From positions 107,606 to 171,605 of the forward strand of contig CAVROT010000016.1 in NCBI GenBank assembly GCA_963722905.1: DNA of 64,000 nt, in the 5' to 3' direction. This document shows positions 1-8,488 of the stretch, piece after piece. How positions within the stretch are numbered: position 1 is the stretch's first letter; each line of letters begins with the position of its first letter. Source of the DNA: CAVROT01 sp963722905 (lineage in GTDB: Bacteria > Pseudomonadota > Alphaproteobacteria > Rhodobacterales > Rhodobacteraceae). The position numbers and the translations under genes were made by a program. Below the pieces are notes generated by a model, which saw only the letters and a program-made list of their open reading frames with translations, ran no database searches and was not told the DNA's origin.

Positions 1-3
1 CGG

Positions 4-294
4 TCACGGCATGGCCCCGGACATAGGCGGCGCCAGCGACCCCAGCGCCAGCCCCGCCGCGACGGCCAGCACCAGCCGCGCCCAGGTCTGGCCGGCGAAG
101 GTCGCCGCCGCCGTCAGCACGGCCAGCCCCAGCGCCAGCACGGGGATTGCCGCAACCTCGCCCCGCGCCGCTGCGGCGAAGAGCCCGGAGACCGAGGCGA
201 TGGCGAAGGGCGCCGTCAGCGCCCCCACGAACAGCGCCAGGAAGAACGCGGCGGCCGCTACTATCAGCCCGGCCGTTCGGTTGTTGCGGTTCAT
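4..294 (-). CDS. Small hydrophobic membrane protein of a purine/nucleoside uptake operon
   Basis: This 96-residue protein is very hydrophobic, with roughly three membrane segments (about residues 9–31, 48–68 and 70–88) and a basic N-terminus that begins MNRNNRTAG. Its ATG overlaps the TGA of the upstream permease in an ATGA arrangement, so the two are almost certainly co-translated. It does not look like the second permease expected in BMP-type nucleoside importers, which would be about 320 residues. I do not recognise a family. It could be a small accessory subunit of the importer, but that is inferred from position only. The stop codon lies at the very left edge of the window, so the gene is complete. 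Confidence 0.6.
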   Translation of the reverse strand: MNRNNRTAGLIVAAAAFFLALFVGALTAPFAIASVSGLFAAAARGEVAAIPVLALGLAVLTAAATFAGQTWARLVLAVAAGLALGSLAPPMSGAMP

Positions 295-1376
295 GCGGCG
301 GCCCTCCGTCCCAGGCGCAGGCGGTAGTTCGACAGGACGTCCACCGCCAGCAGGAAGAACAGCAGCATCCCCTGGAACGCCTGGATCGCGGCGATGGGGA
401 TGCCCAGCGTGAACGACGCAAGCTCCCCCCCGATGTAGGTCAGCGCCATCAGGAGGCCCGCCAGCAGGATGCCCACGGGATGCAACCGGCCCAGAAAGGC
501 CACGATGATCGCGGTGAACCCGTATCCGGTGTTGAAGTCTATGCCGATCTGACCGGCCGGTCCCGTCACCTCGAAGACGCCTGCAAGGCCCGCGAGCCCG
601 CCGGAAATCGCAAAGCAGAGGATCACGATGCGTCCCGGCGACACGCCGCCGAACCGCGCGGCGCGCGGCGCCTGGCCCATAAGGCGGATGTGGAACCCCG
701 TGAGGTGCCGCGTCAGCAGCACATGGGCCAGGATCACCGCCACGAAGGCCGCGACCACGCCCCAGTGCATGCCGGTGCCGGCGATCAGCTCGGGGTTGGC
801 CGATCCCTCCCATTGCCCCAGATTGCGCGATCCGGGGAACCCGTTGCCGTCGGGATTGCGCAGCGCGCCCGTCGCCATGGAGGCCAGCAGGCTCTCGGCC
901 ACGTAGACCAGCAGCAGCGACACGAGGATCTCGTTGGTGCCGAAGCGCACGCGCAGCAGCGCCGGGATCATTGCCCACAGGGTGCCGCCCGCCGCCCCCG
1001 CCAGCACCATCAGCGGGAAGACGATCCACCCCGCCCAGGGGTAGAAGGCCAGCCCCACCGCCGCGCCGGCCAGCGCGCCGACGATGTACTGCCCCTCGGC
1101 CCCGATGTTCCACACGCCCGCGCGGAACCCCAGCGCCAGCCCGGTGGCGATAAGGATCAGCGGCCCCGCCTTCACCAAAAGCTGCGGCCGGGAATAGGCG
1201 GCGTATTGCGGATCGAACAGCGGATCCCAGAAGATCACCCGGATCGCTGCGACAGGGTCCTTGCCCAGCGCCGCGAACATCAGCCCTCCCGCCACCATCG
1301 TCAGCAGCACCGCGACGACCGGGACCGCCGCCGCCCAGCCGCGCGACGGCTGCGGCCGCCGCTCCAGCGCGATCAT
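291..1376 (-). CDS. ABC transporter permease, nucleoside/purine (BMP-associated) type
   Basis: The 361-residue protein has about nine hydrophobic segments. It carries the GFRAGVWNIGAEGQ motif typical of NupB/YufP-like permeases of the BPD_transp_2 family, which pair with a BmpA lipoprotein and a tandem-domain ATPase to import nucleosides or purines. I chose the ATG at 1376 because the protein then starts just before the first membrane segment; an upstream in-frame start at 1430 would add 18 unlikely residues. The ATPase gene ends 139 bp upstream, and the gap contains a repeat. The xdh genes in the same operon suggest a purine substrate, which is inference. Confidence 0.85.
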   Translation of the reverse strand: MIALERRPQPSRGWAAAVPVVAVLLTMVAGGLMFAALGKDPVAAIRVIFWDPLFDPQYAAYSRPQLLVKAGPLILIATGLALGFRAGVWNIGAEGQYIVGALAGAAVGLAFYPWAGWIVFPLMVLAGAAGGTLWAMIPALLRVRFGTNEILVSLLLVYVAESLLASMATGALRNPDGNGFPGSRNLGQWEGSANPELIAGTGMHWGVVAAFVAVILAHVLLTRHLTGFHIRLMGQAPRAARFGGVSPGRIVILCFAISGGLAGLAGVFEVTGPAGQIGIDFNTGYGFTAIIVAFLGRLHPVGILLAGLLMALTYIGGELASFTLGIPIAAIQAFQGMLLFFLLAVDVLSNYRLRLGRRAAA

Positions 1377-1430
1377 GCCCCGACCTCCCGCATCGCCACG
1401 CCTGCGAAACCGCGAAAGCGCCGATCCCAC

Positions 1431-1472
1431 CCCTTCGTCCTGTCGAAAATACTCCCCCCGGAGGGTCCGCCC
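1431..1472 (-). repeat. 42-bp interspersed repeat, class B, copy 1
   Basis: Read on the minus strand, this stretch matches 40480–40521 (plus strand) at 38 of 42 positions without gaps, by direct comparison. Its core reads GTATTTTCGACAGGA. It lies between the ATPase stop and the permease start. The second copy forms the end of trmB. Such elements sit at gene ends in many Rhodobacteraceae genomes, from memory; the function is unknown. Confidence 0.75.
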
Positions 1473-1515
1473 CTACCGCAGGCGCCGCACGCCACACATC
1501 GGGTACGGGTGCACA

Positions 1516-3081
1516 TCACGATGCGCTTCTCCGAGCCATTGCCGTATCCGCGCCGGCGCCAGCCGTCCCCATGCCGTCCGGTGCCGGCCCTCCGGCCCCC
1601 CCCAGCATCAGGCCGATGGCGTCGACCGTCAGGCCCCGAGCGGGCACCGGCTTGGACAACCGGCCGCCGTTCAGCGCGGCGAATCGGTCGCAGATCTCCA
1701 TCAGCTCGTCCAGATCCTGGCTGATGACGATCACCGCGGCGCCGCCGGCCGCCAGATCCAGCAGGGCCTGACGGATCGCGGCCGCGGCCTGCGCGTCTAC
1801 GCCCCAGGTCGGCTGGTTCACGACAAGGACCAGCGGCGCCTGCATGACCTCGCGCCCGATGACGAACTTCTGCAGGTTGCCGCCCGACAGGGCGCGCGCC
1901 GCCGTGCCGGTGCCGGGGGTGCGCACGTCGAAGCGGTCTATCACGCCCTGCGCGAAGGCGCGCGCGGCGCTCCGGTCGATCATCCCGCGCCGCGACAGTC
2001 TGGCTCTGCCGTGCCCTGTCAGCACCGCGTTCTCGGCAAGGCTCATGTCGGGCGCCGCGGCGTGGCCCAGCCGTTCCTCCGGCGCGCTCAGCAGTGCAGC
2101 CGCCCGCCGGGCGCCGACGCCCAGATGGCCGACCTCGGTTCCGTCCAGACGCACCATCCCCGGCGCCACCGTCGCCTCGCCCGAGATCGCGGCCAGCAGC
2201 GCCTCCTGCCCGTTCCCGGCGACGCCGCCGATGCCCAGCACCTCGCCCGCCCGGACCGTGAGATCGATGTCCTTCAGCGACGTGCCGAAGGGATCGGCCG
2301 ACCGCAGCGACAGGCCGCGGAGTTCCAGCAGCACGCGCCCGGCCTCCGAGGTCGCGCGCGACGGCACGGCCAGCGTCGCGCCGACCATCGCCTCGGCCAG
2401 CTCGCGGGCCGAGCGGGTCCGCGGATCGCAGCTGGCCACCACGCGCCCGTCGCGCAGGATCGTCGCCCCGTCGCAGAGCGCCCGGATCTCGTCCAGCTTG
2501 TGGCTGATGTAGAGGACCCCCACGCCCTCGCCCGACAGCTTGCGCAGGGTGGCGAAGAGCAGGCCCGCCTCGGCCGGGGTCAGGACGCTGGTGGGCTCGT
2601 CCATGATCAGCAGCCGCGGCTCCTGCAGCAGGCAGCGCACGATCTCGACCCGCTGGCGTTCGCCGGCGCCGAGGTCCCCCACCGTCCGCTGCGGGTCAAG
2701 GGGCAGGCCGTAGGCGGTACTCACCTCGCGGATGCGGTCCGCCAGCGTGCGACGGGCCGGGGGATCGGCCATCCCGAGCGCTACGTTCTCGGCCACGTTC
2801 AGCGCATCGAAGAGCGAAAAGTGCTGGAACACCATGCCCACGCCCGCCGCCCGAGCCGCCTGCGGGCCCTGCGGCGCATGCCGGGCACCGGCGATCTCCA
2901 TCGTTCCAGCGTCGGGCTGCACCAGTCCGTAGATCATCTTGACCAGCGTCGATTTGCCCGCCCCGTTCTCGCCCAGCAGAGCGTGGATCTCGCCGGGGCC
3001 CACGCCGAAGGACACCCCGTCGTTGGCAACGACGCCGGGGTAGGCCTTCGTCAGCCCGTCGATCCGCAGCAGGGCCGTCAC
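1516..3081 (-). CDS. ABC transporter ATP-binding protein, tandem-domain (nucleoside/simple sugar type)
   Basis: The 521-residue protein has two ABC domains in one chain, as in NupA/YufO and RbsA/MglA. The first has an intact Walker A (GENGAGKST), a signature region LGAGERQRVEI and Walker B MDEPTSVLTP. The second has the usual divergent P-loop (GVAGNGQEAL), signature LSGGNLQKFVIGRE and the weakened Walker B VVNQPTWGVD typical of this subfamily. It energises the permease encoded downstream. The start is a GTG at 3081 that overlaps the xdhC stop (GTGA); longer in-frame extensions run back through xdhC and are spurious. Linkage to xdhABC suggests import of purines or nucleosides. Confidence 0.9.
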   Translation of the reverse strand: MTALLRIDGLTKAYPGVVANDGVSFGVGPGEIHALLGENGAGKSTLVKMIYGLVQPDAGTMEIAGARHAPQGPQAARAAGVGMVFQHFSLFDALNVAENVALGMADPPARRTLADRIREVSTAYGLPLDPQRTVGDLGAGERQRVEIVRCLLQEPRLLIMDEPTSVLTPAEAGLLFATLRKLSGEGVGVLYISHKLDEIRALCDGATILRDGRVVASCDPRTRSARELAEAMVGATLAVPSRATSEAGRVLLELRGLSLRSADPFGTSLKDIDLTVRAGEVLGIGGVAGNGQEALLAAISGEATVAPGMVRLDGTEVGHLGVGARRAAALLSAPEERLGHAAAPDMSLAENAVLTGHGRARLSRRGMIDRSAARAFAQGVIDRFDVRTPGTGTAARALSGGNLQKFVIGREVMQAPLVLVVNQPTWGVDAQAAAAIRQALLDLAAGGAAVIVISQDLDELMEICDRFAALNGGRLSKPVPARGLTVDAIGLMLGGAGGPAPDGMGTAGAGADTAMARRSAS

Positions 3082-4019
3082 GGCGCGGCCTGTGCGGCAG
3101 GCGCCGCTTCGCGGACGGCCGCGGGGGCGCCTCGCACCAGCATGGAAGCGGCAACGCCCACCGCGATGGCCTGCGGATGCTTGCCGAGGGACGGATCGCC
3201 GATCGGGCAGTCGATCCGCGCGATCGGTTCGGGAAGGTGGCCCAGTGCCGCCAGCCGGGACCGGAACCGCGCCCGTTTGGTAGCCGATCCGATAAGGCCG
3301 GCCGCCCCGAAGGGCCGCGACAGGATGGCATGGCAAATCGCGAGATCCAGCGCGTGCGAATAGGTCAGCACCAGATGCTCGGCGTTATCCGGCGCCCGCG
3401 CCACCGCTGCCGCGGGATCGGCGGCCACCAGCGGCACGACGCCCGCCGGCAAGTCGTTCGGAAAGCGGGCCGCCGCCGTATCCGCCCACGTGACCGCCAG
3501 CCCCGGCAGCGGCGCCAGCACGCCGGCCAGCGCGCGGCCGACATGGCCGGCACCATAGATCCAGACGTGCCTGAGCGGGCGCGACACCGGTTCGACCATC
3601 CAGCCCTGGACAAGGCCGGGCGCCGCCGCGGCGCCGGCGGCGCGCGCCCGGTCGAGGACGCGCGCGACCGCCAACGGCATGTCGCCGCCGCCCGGCGCGC
3701 GGACCACCGGGTCGCCCGCCGCGGCAAGCCTGTCGGCGTCCCACCGTTCGGTCAGCAACGTCACCGCCCCACCGCAGCACTGGCCGCGCGCGGGACCCAG
3801 CGCAATCCGTTCCAGCCTGTCGACCGAGCCGTGCGCGCGCGCCGCGGCCTCGTGCTCCAGCGCGCCGCCGCCGATGGTGCCGTCCGCGCCGCCCGTCCAG
3901 ACCAGCATCGCCGCCCCGACCTCGCGCGGGGCCGACCCCTCGACCGCCGCCACGACCACCCGCCAGACGGCGCCGTGGGTCGCGATGGCGGCGGCCAGGG
4001 CGTCGCGGTCGAAGCTCAT
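3078..4019 (-). CDS. xdhC: Xanthine dehydrogenase maturation protein XdhC
   Basis: The 313-residue protein matches the XdhC/CoxI family that binds molybdenum cofactor, promotes its sulfuration and delivers it to the XdhB subunit. The N-terminal half carries the GSAPREVGAAM and CCGGAV motifs. The C-terminal half has a Rossmann-like segment (WIYGAGHVGRALAG) and a late IGSATKRARFRSRL motif. I prefer the ATG at 4019 over a GTG nine bases upstream. It lies 97 bp downstream of xdhB and overlaps the transporter ATPase by four bases, so it links the enzyme genes to the transport genes in one operon. Confidence 0.9.
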   Translation of the reverse strand: MSFDRDALAAAIATHGAVWRVVVAAVEGSAPREVGAAMLVWTGGADGTIGGGALEHEAAARAHGSVDRLERIALGPARGQCCGGAVTLLTERWDADRLAAAGDPVVRAPGGGDMPLAVARVLDRARAAGAAAAPGLVQGWMVEPVSRPLRHVWIYGAGHVGRALAGVLAPLPGLAVTWADTAAARFPNDLPAGVVPLVAADPAAAVARAPDNAEHLVLTYSHALDLAICHAILSRPFGAAGLIGSATKRARFRSRLAALGHLPEPIARIDCPIGDPSLGKHPQAIAVGVAASMLVRGAPAAVREAAPAAQAAP

Positions 4020-4116
4020 GGGCGGCACCGCGTGCGGGGATCCCGCCGCGCATCGGCACGGACCGCTCCCGGTATGCGCCCGCCGGCGGCGCCGTCCCGT
4101 CCCCGGGCCGCGACGC

Positions 4117-6690
4117 TCACGCCACCGTCTCGCCGCGTACCGCCCGGACGGCGCGCAGGATCCGCTCGGGCGTCGCCGGCGCGTCCAGCGCGGGATAGCC
4201 GGGGCCGCAGGCTGCCACCGCGTCCGACAGCGCCAGAAAGGCCGAGATCCCCAGCATCAGCGGCGGCTCTCCGACCGCCTTCGACCGATAGACCGTCTCC
4301 GCCCGGTTCTCGCCATCCCAGAGCGTTACGTGGAAATCGTCCGGCCGGTCCGACATCGCAGGAATCTTGTAGGTCGCGGGCGCGTGGGTCGACAGCCGCC
4401 CCTTCGCGTCCCAGACGAGCTCCTCGGTGGTCAGCCAGCCGGCGCCCTGGACGTAGCCGCCCTCGATCTGTCCGACGTCCAGCGCCGGGTTCAGCGATGT
4501 CCCTGCGTCGTGCAGGATGTCGGTGCGAAGGATGCGGTTCTCGCCGGTGAGCGTGTCGATCACGACCTCGGTCACCGCGGCTCCGTAAGCGAAATAGTAG
4601 AACGGCCGGCCGCGCCCGGCGATGCGGTCCCATTCGATGCCGGGCGTGCGGTAGTATCCCGTGGCCGACAGGCTGATGCGCCCCTGGTAGGCCAGCTGCA
4701 CGGCTTCTGCGAAGGGCATCGTCGCGTCGCCCACCTGCACCTGTCCACCGGCGAAGCGGACCGTGGCCGCGTCGGCCTGGTGAAGCGCGGCCAGATGCAC
4801 CGCGATCCTGTCGCGGATGGTGTCGCAGGCGGCCATCACCGCCATGCCGTTCAGGTCCGAGCCCGACGAGGCGGCGGTGGCCGAGGTGTTGGGCACCTTG
4901 GCCGTGTCGGTCGCGGTGATGCGCACCGCGTCCGGGTCGACGCCGAAACGGGCGGCGGCCACCTGCGCGACCTTGCGAAACAGGCCCTGACCCATCTCGG
5001 TGCCGCCGTGATTCATCGCGATGGACCCGTCCTGGTACACATGGACCAGCGCGCCGGCCTGATTGAGATGCGTCAGGGTGAAGCTGATGCCGAACTTCAC
5101 CGGCGTCATCGCAATGCCGCGCTTCAGGACGGGATTGCCGGCGTTCCATTCGGCCACCCGACGTCGCCGTGCGGCGTAGTCCGCAGTATCGGCCAGACGT
5201 TCCACCAGCGCGTTCAGCACGAAATCCGTCACCGGCATGTGGTAGGGCGTCAGCTGCGCACCCGCGGGCGGCGGTACGACCGGACCCACCGGCTCGGACG
5301 TCTCGTGCAGGGCCCCGCGGCTTGCGATGTCCGCGTTGGCGACCCCGTCGGGCCGCGTCTCCACCACGTCCGTCACGGCCGCGCCATCCTGCGCGGCAAC
5401 GGCCGGCCCTCCACCCGACTTGGGTTCGGAAATATCCTCGGGGGGGTCCGCAGGGCGGGGGGCGGACGGCCCCCCTCCGGTGCCGGCACGGGGCGCGTCG
5501 TCGTAGAAGTTGACGCGCCGCACCTTCAACGGGTCGCGCCCCAGCGCGTGCGCCACGTGGTCGACTACGCGCTCGATCCCGACCATCCCCTGCGGCCCCC
5601 CGAATCCGCGGAACGCCGTCGCCGACTGTGTGTTCGTGCGCCAGCGGTGGCTCTCGATGCGCACGTTGCGCAGGCGGTAGGCATTGTCGGCGTGGAGCAT
5701 GGCGCGGTCGGCCACGGGCAGCGAAAGATCCTGCGCCCATCCGCAGCGCGCGTGCTGGACGAACGACACCCCGGCGATCCGCCCGTCGTCGTCGAAGCCC
5801 ACGTCGTATTCAATTCTGAAATCGTGGCGCTTGCCGGTCACGATCATGTCGTCGTCGCGGTCGTAGCGCATCTTGCAGGGCCGGCCCGTGCGTCGCGCCG
5901 CCACCGCGCAGGCGACGGCCAGCGCGTTGCCCTGGCTCTCCTTGCCGCCGAAGCCGCCGCCCATGCGCCGTACCTCGACCCGGACGGCGTGCATCGGTAC
6001 GCCCAGCGCCTCTGCCACCTTGTGCTGGATCTCGGTCGGATGCTGGGTGGAGGAGTGGACGACCATGTCGCCCCCTTCTTGCGGCAGGGCCAGGGCAGCC
6101 TGCCCTTCGAGGTAGAAGTGCTCCTGCCCGCCGATCTCGATCCGGCCCGTCAGCCGATGCGGGGCGCCGGCGATGGCCGCGGCGGCGTCGCCCAGCGCGA
6201 GGACGCGCGGCGCGTCCTCGAAGCGCGCGCCTGCGTCGATGGCATCATCGATGCTCAGCACGGGCGGCGCCGGGTCGATCTCCAGCGTGGCGAGGCGGAC
6301 GGCCCGCCGCGCCGCCAGATGGCCGGTCGCCACGACGGCGAATACCGGTTGTCCGGCGTAGTGCACTTCGTCCACCGCCAGCAACGGTTCGTCGTGGGCC
6401 GACGGCGACACGTCGTTTGCGAAAGGAAGATCCCCGGCGGTCAGTACGTCGACAACGCCGGGCGCGGCGCGGACCGCGTCGAGGTCGCAGGCGGCGATGC
6501 GTCCCCGGGCGGTGTCCGACAGACCGAAGGCAAGGTGCAGGCAGTCGGCCGGAACGGGGATGTCGTCGATGTAGCGGGCAGTGCCGGCGACGTGCAGGGC
6601 GGCGGCATCGTGCGGCAGCGGTCGGCCGACGACAGGTGCCTCGACGATTCGGGGCGGCTGCGCGCCGGGCGGGGCGCCATCGGCGCTCAT
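4117..6690 (-). CDS. xdhB: Xanthine dehydrogenase molybdopterin-binding subunit, with an in-frame insertion
   Basis: XdhB holds the molybdopterin active site that oxidises hypoxanthine to xanthine and uric acid. Visible motifs include GQEHFYLEGQ, MGGGFGGKE, AFRGFGGPQG, GGTEMGQG and KAVGEPPLMLG; the last holds the catalytic glutamate. The protein has 857 residues, while the Rhodobacter capsulatus enzyme has about 777. The excess is a Pro/Gly/Ala-rich stretch at about residues 394–473, placed where the family runs directly from KVRRVNFYDD into TPYHMPVTDF. The insertion is in frame and contains the class A repeat. Whether the enzyme tolerates it is unknown. The start ATG overlaps the xdhA stop (ATGA). 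Confidence 0.92.
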   Translation of the reverse strand: MSADGAPPGAQPPRIVEAPVVGRPLPHDAAALHVAGTARYIDDIPVPADCLHLAFGLSDTARGRIAACDLDAVRAAPGVVDVLTAGDLPFANDVSPSAHDEPLLAVDEVHYAGQPVFAVVATGHLAARRAVRLATLEIDPAPPVLSIDDAIDAGARFEDAPRVLALGDAAAAIAGAPHRLTGRIEIGGQEHFYLEGQAALALPQEGGDMVVHSSTQHPTEIQHKVAEALGVPMHAVRVEVRRMGGGFGGKESQGNALAVACAVAARRTGRPCKMRYDRDDDMIVTGKRHDFRIEYDVGFDDDGRIAGVSFVQHARCGWAQDLSLPVADRAMLHADNAYRLRNVRIESHRWRTNTQSATAFRGFGGPQGMVGIERVVDHVAHALGRDPLKVRRVNFYDDAPRAGTGGGPSAPRPADPPEDISEPKSGGGPAVAAQDGAAVTDVVETRPDGVANADIASRGALHETSEPVGPVVPPPAGAQLTPYHMPVTDFVLNALVERLADTADYAARRRRVAEWNAGNPVLKRGIAMTPVKFGISFTLTHLNQAGALVHVYQDGSIAMNHGGTEMGQGLFRKVAQVAAARFGVDPDAVRITATDTAKVPNTSATAASSGSDLNGMAVMAACDTIRDRIAVHLAALHQADAATVRFAGGQVQVGDATMPFAEAVQLAYQGRISLSATGYYRTPGIEWDRIAGRGRPFYYFAYGAAVTEVVIDTLTGENRILRTDILHDAGTSLNPALDVGQIEGGYVQGAGWLTTEELVWDAKGRLSTHAPATYKIPAMSDRPDDFHVTLWDGENRAETVYRSKAVGEPPLMLGISAFLALSDAVAACGPGYPALDAPATPERILRAVRAVRGETVA
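5414..5476 (+). repeat. 63-bp GC-rich interspersed repeat, class A, copy 1 (inside xdhB)
   Basis: This segment is 57/63 identical, without gaps, to the reverse complement of 7542–7604. It begins CCCGACTTGGGT, has an AT-rich centre (ATATCCTCGG), and ends in a G-run/C-run palindrome that could form a strong hairpin. It sits within xdhB in reverse orientation to the gene and is translated as part of a low-complexity insertion. Confidence 0.85.
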
Positions 6691-8337
6691 GCCGTCACCG
6701 CCAGGACGGATGTCGCGACGCCTTCCCGTGCGGCCAGCAGGCGCGCCACCATGCCCTGTGCCGCGGCCATGCGGTAGGCGGCGCTGGCCCGCATGTCGTC
6801 CAGCGGCGCGAAGTCGGTGGCCAGCGCCGCCTGCGCCGCCGCGACCGCGCTCGCGTCCAGCACCCGGCCCGTCAGCGCCGCCTCGCACCCCGCCGCCCGC
6901 CGCGGCGTTCCGGCCATGCCGCCGAAGGCAACCCGCGCTTGCGTGACGACGCCGCCGGCGACCGCGACGTTGAAGCAGCCGCAGACGGCGCTGATGTCCT
7001 GGTCGAACCGCTTGGACACCTTCCAGCACTGCAGGTCGTCGGGCTGGTCGGGCAGGAAGATCGCCTCGACGAACTCGCCGGGCCGGCGGTCCTGGCGGCC
7101 GTAGTCGAGGAAGAAGTCCTCCAGCGGCATGGCGCGGCGCTCGGCGCCCCGGCGTAGGTGCAGGATCGCCCCGAGCGCGATCAGCGCCGGAGACCCGTCG
7201 CCGATGGGCGATCCGTTGGCGACATTGCCGCCGATGGTGGCGGCGTTGCGCACCTGGACCGATCCGTAGCGGCGGATGAGGTCGGCGAAGGCGGGGTGGC
7301 GGTGCTCCATCGCGGCACCGAGCGCGGTGAGGGTTGCGCCGGCGCCTATCCTAAGGCCGCCGGGGGAGGGATCGATGCGGCGCATCTCGTCTATGCCGCC
7401 CAGAAAGGCGACGGGGCCGAGGTCGCGCAGGCCCTTGGTGACCCACAGGCCGACATCGGTTGCCCCGGCGATCAGGGTGGCGTCGGGGCGGTCGGCATAC
7501 CAGCGCGCCAGATCGTCGGCGGTCCGCGGCAGGTAGGGCGCAGGGGGGCCGTCTGCCCCCCGGCCTGCGGCCCCCCCCGAGGATATGTGCAAACCCAAGT
7601 CGGGGAGGGAGCGGGGCGTGTCGGCGCCAGTACCGGCAACGGGATCGCGGCGGCCCCAGTCGGAGGGTGGATTGGCGGCCGGAGCAGCTCCGGTCCGTCG
7701 GTCCGCGGGCGGAGGCGTGCCAGCGGGCGGGGGCGCGTCGACGCGCGGCCGGGGCCGCGTCGGTCCCTTGGGCGGACGCTGCGTAGGGCCCGGCTACCGC
7801 CCGCACGTGGGGCTCGGCGGCGGGCTTCGCGTCGCGCTCCCCGTCGGGCGGCGTGTCGCGCATCCAGCCGGGGACGGGCGCGGCTTCGGCCGCCTTCGCG
7901 GCGCGGGCGATGGGGGCATAGCCGGTGCAGCGGCAGAGGTTCCCGGCCAGCTGCACGTCATGGTCGGTCCGTCCCTGGAGGTGCGCGCATGCCATCGCGA
8001 CGACGAAGCCGGGGGTGCAGAACCCGCATTGCGACCCGTGGTGATCGACCATGGCAGACTGGACCGGGTGAGGTGTGCCGTCGGGTCCCGCGATCCCCTC
8101 GACCGTCCGCACGGCCTTTCCGTGCAGTTGCGGCAGGAAGAGGATGCAGGCGTTCAGCGTCGCCGGCCCGTCCTGGCCCGTCACCATGACGGTGCAGGCG
8201 CCGCAATCGCCCTCGTTGCAGCCCTCCTTGGTGCCGGTGAGGCCGCGATCCTCGCGCAGCCAGTCCAGCAGGGTGCGCGTCGGCGGCTGGTCGTCGACGG
8301 CGACGTCGGTGCCGTTGAGGCGAAATCGGATGGTCAT
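6687..8337 (-). pseudogene. xdhA: Xanthine dehydrogenase iron-sulfur/FAD subunit, frameshifted
   Basis: XdhA normally carries two [2Fe-2S] clusters and FAD in one chain of about 460 residues. The N-terminal part, read from the ATG at 8337, has the plant-type cluster (C40, C45, C48, C64) and the second cluster (C104, C107, C135, C137), then runs into a Pro/Ala-rich linker. The FAD and C-terminal domains (IAGATDVGLWVTK, TIGGNVANGSPIGD, SKRFDQDISAVCGC) lie in a different reading frame. The frame change must fall between about 7560 and 7790. The linker is some 240 bp longer than in R. capsulatus and contains a class A repeat. It may be a true frameshift, a sequencing error, or two separately translated halves. 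Confidence 0.85.
7542..7604 (-). repeat. 63-bp GC-rich interspersed repeat, class A, copy 2 (inside xdhA)
   Basis: On the minus strand this matches the xdhB copy (5414–5476) at 57 of 63 positions with no gaps. Here it is in the same orientation as the gene, opposite to the xdhB copy. It lies just before the FAD domain of xdhA, in the stretch that is extra compared with the family. Confidence 0.85.
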
Positions 8338-8488
8338 GGATGCGTCCGCCGCGAAGGGTGTCCGACGGGCGGCGGTCCGATGCGGCACGAAACCGGGGCG
8401 CCCGGGCCGACGATCGGCCGACGTGAAACAGACCGCACATCGGGCGCGGGGGCAAGGGGCGCGACGCCGCGGCGCCCGACGGCCCGGC

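Noticed and set aside
3679..6777. A 1032-codon plus-strand frame opposite xdhB and xdhC
   Set aside because: The minus strand carries clear XdhB and XdhC; the plus frame has no motif.
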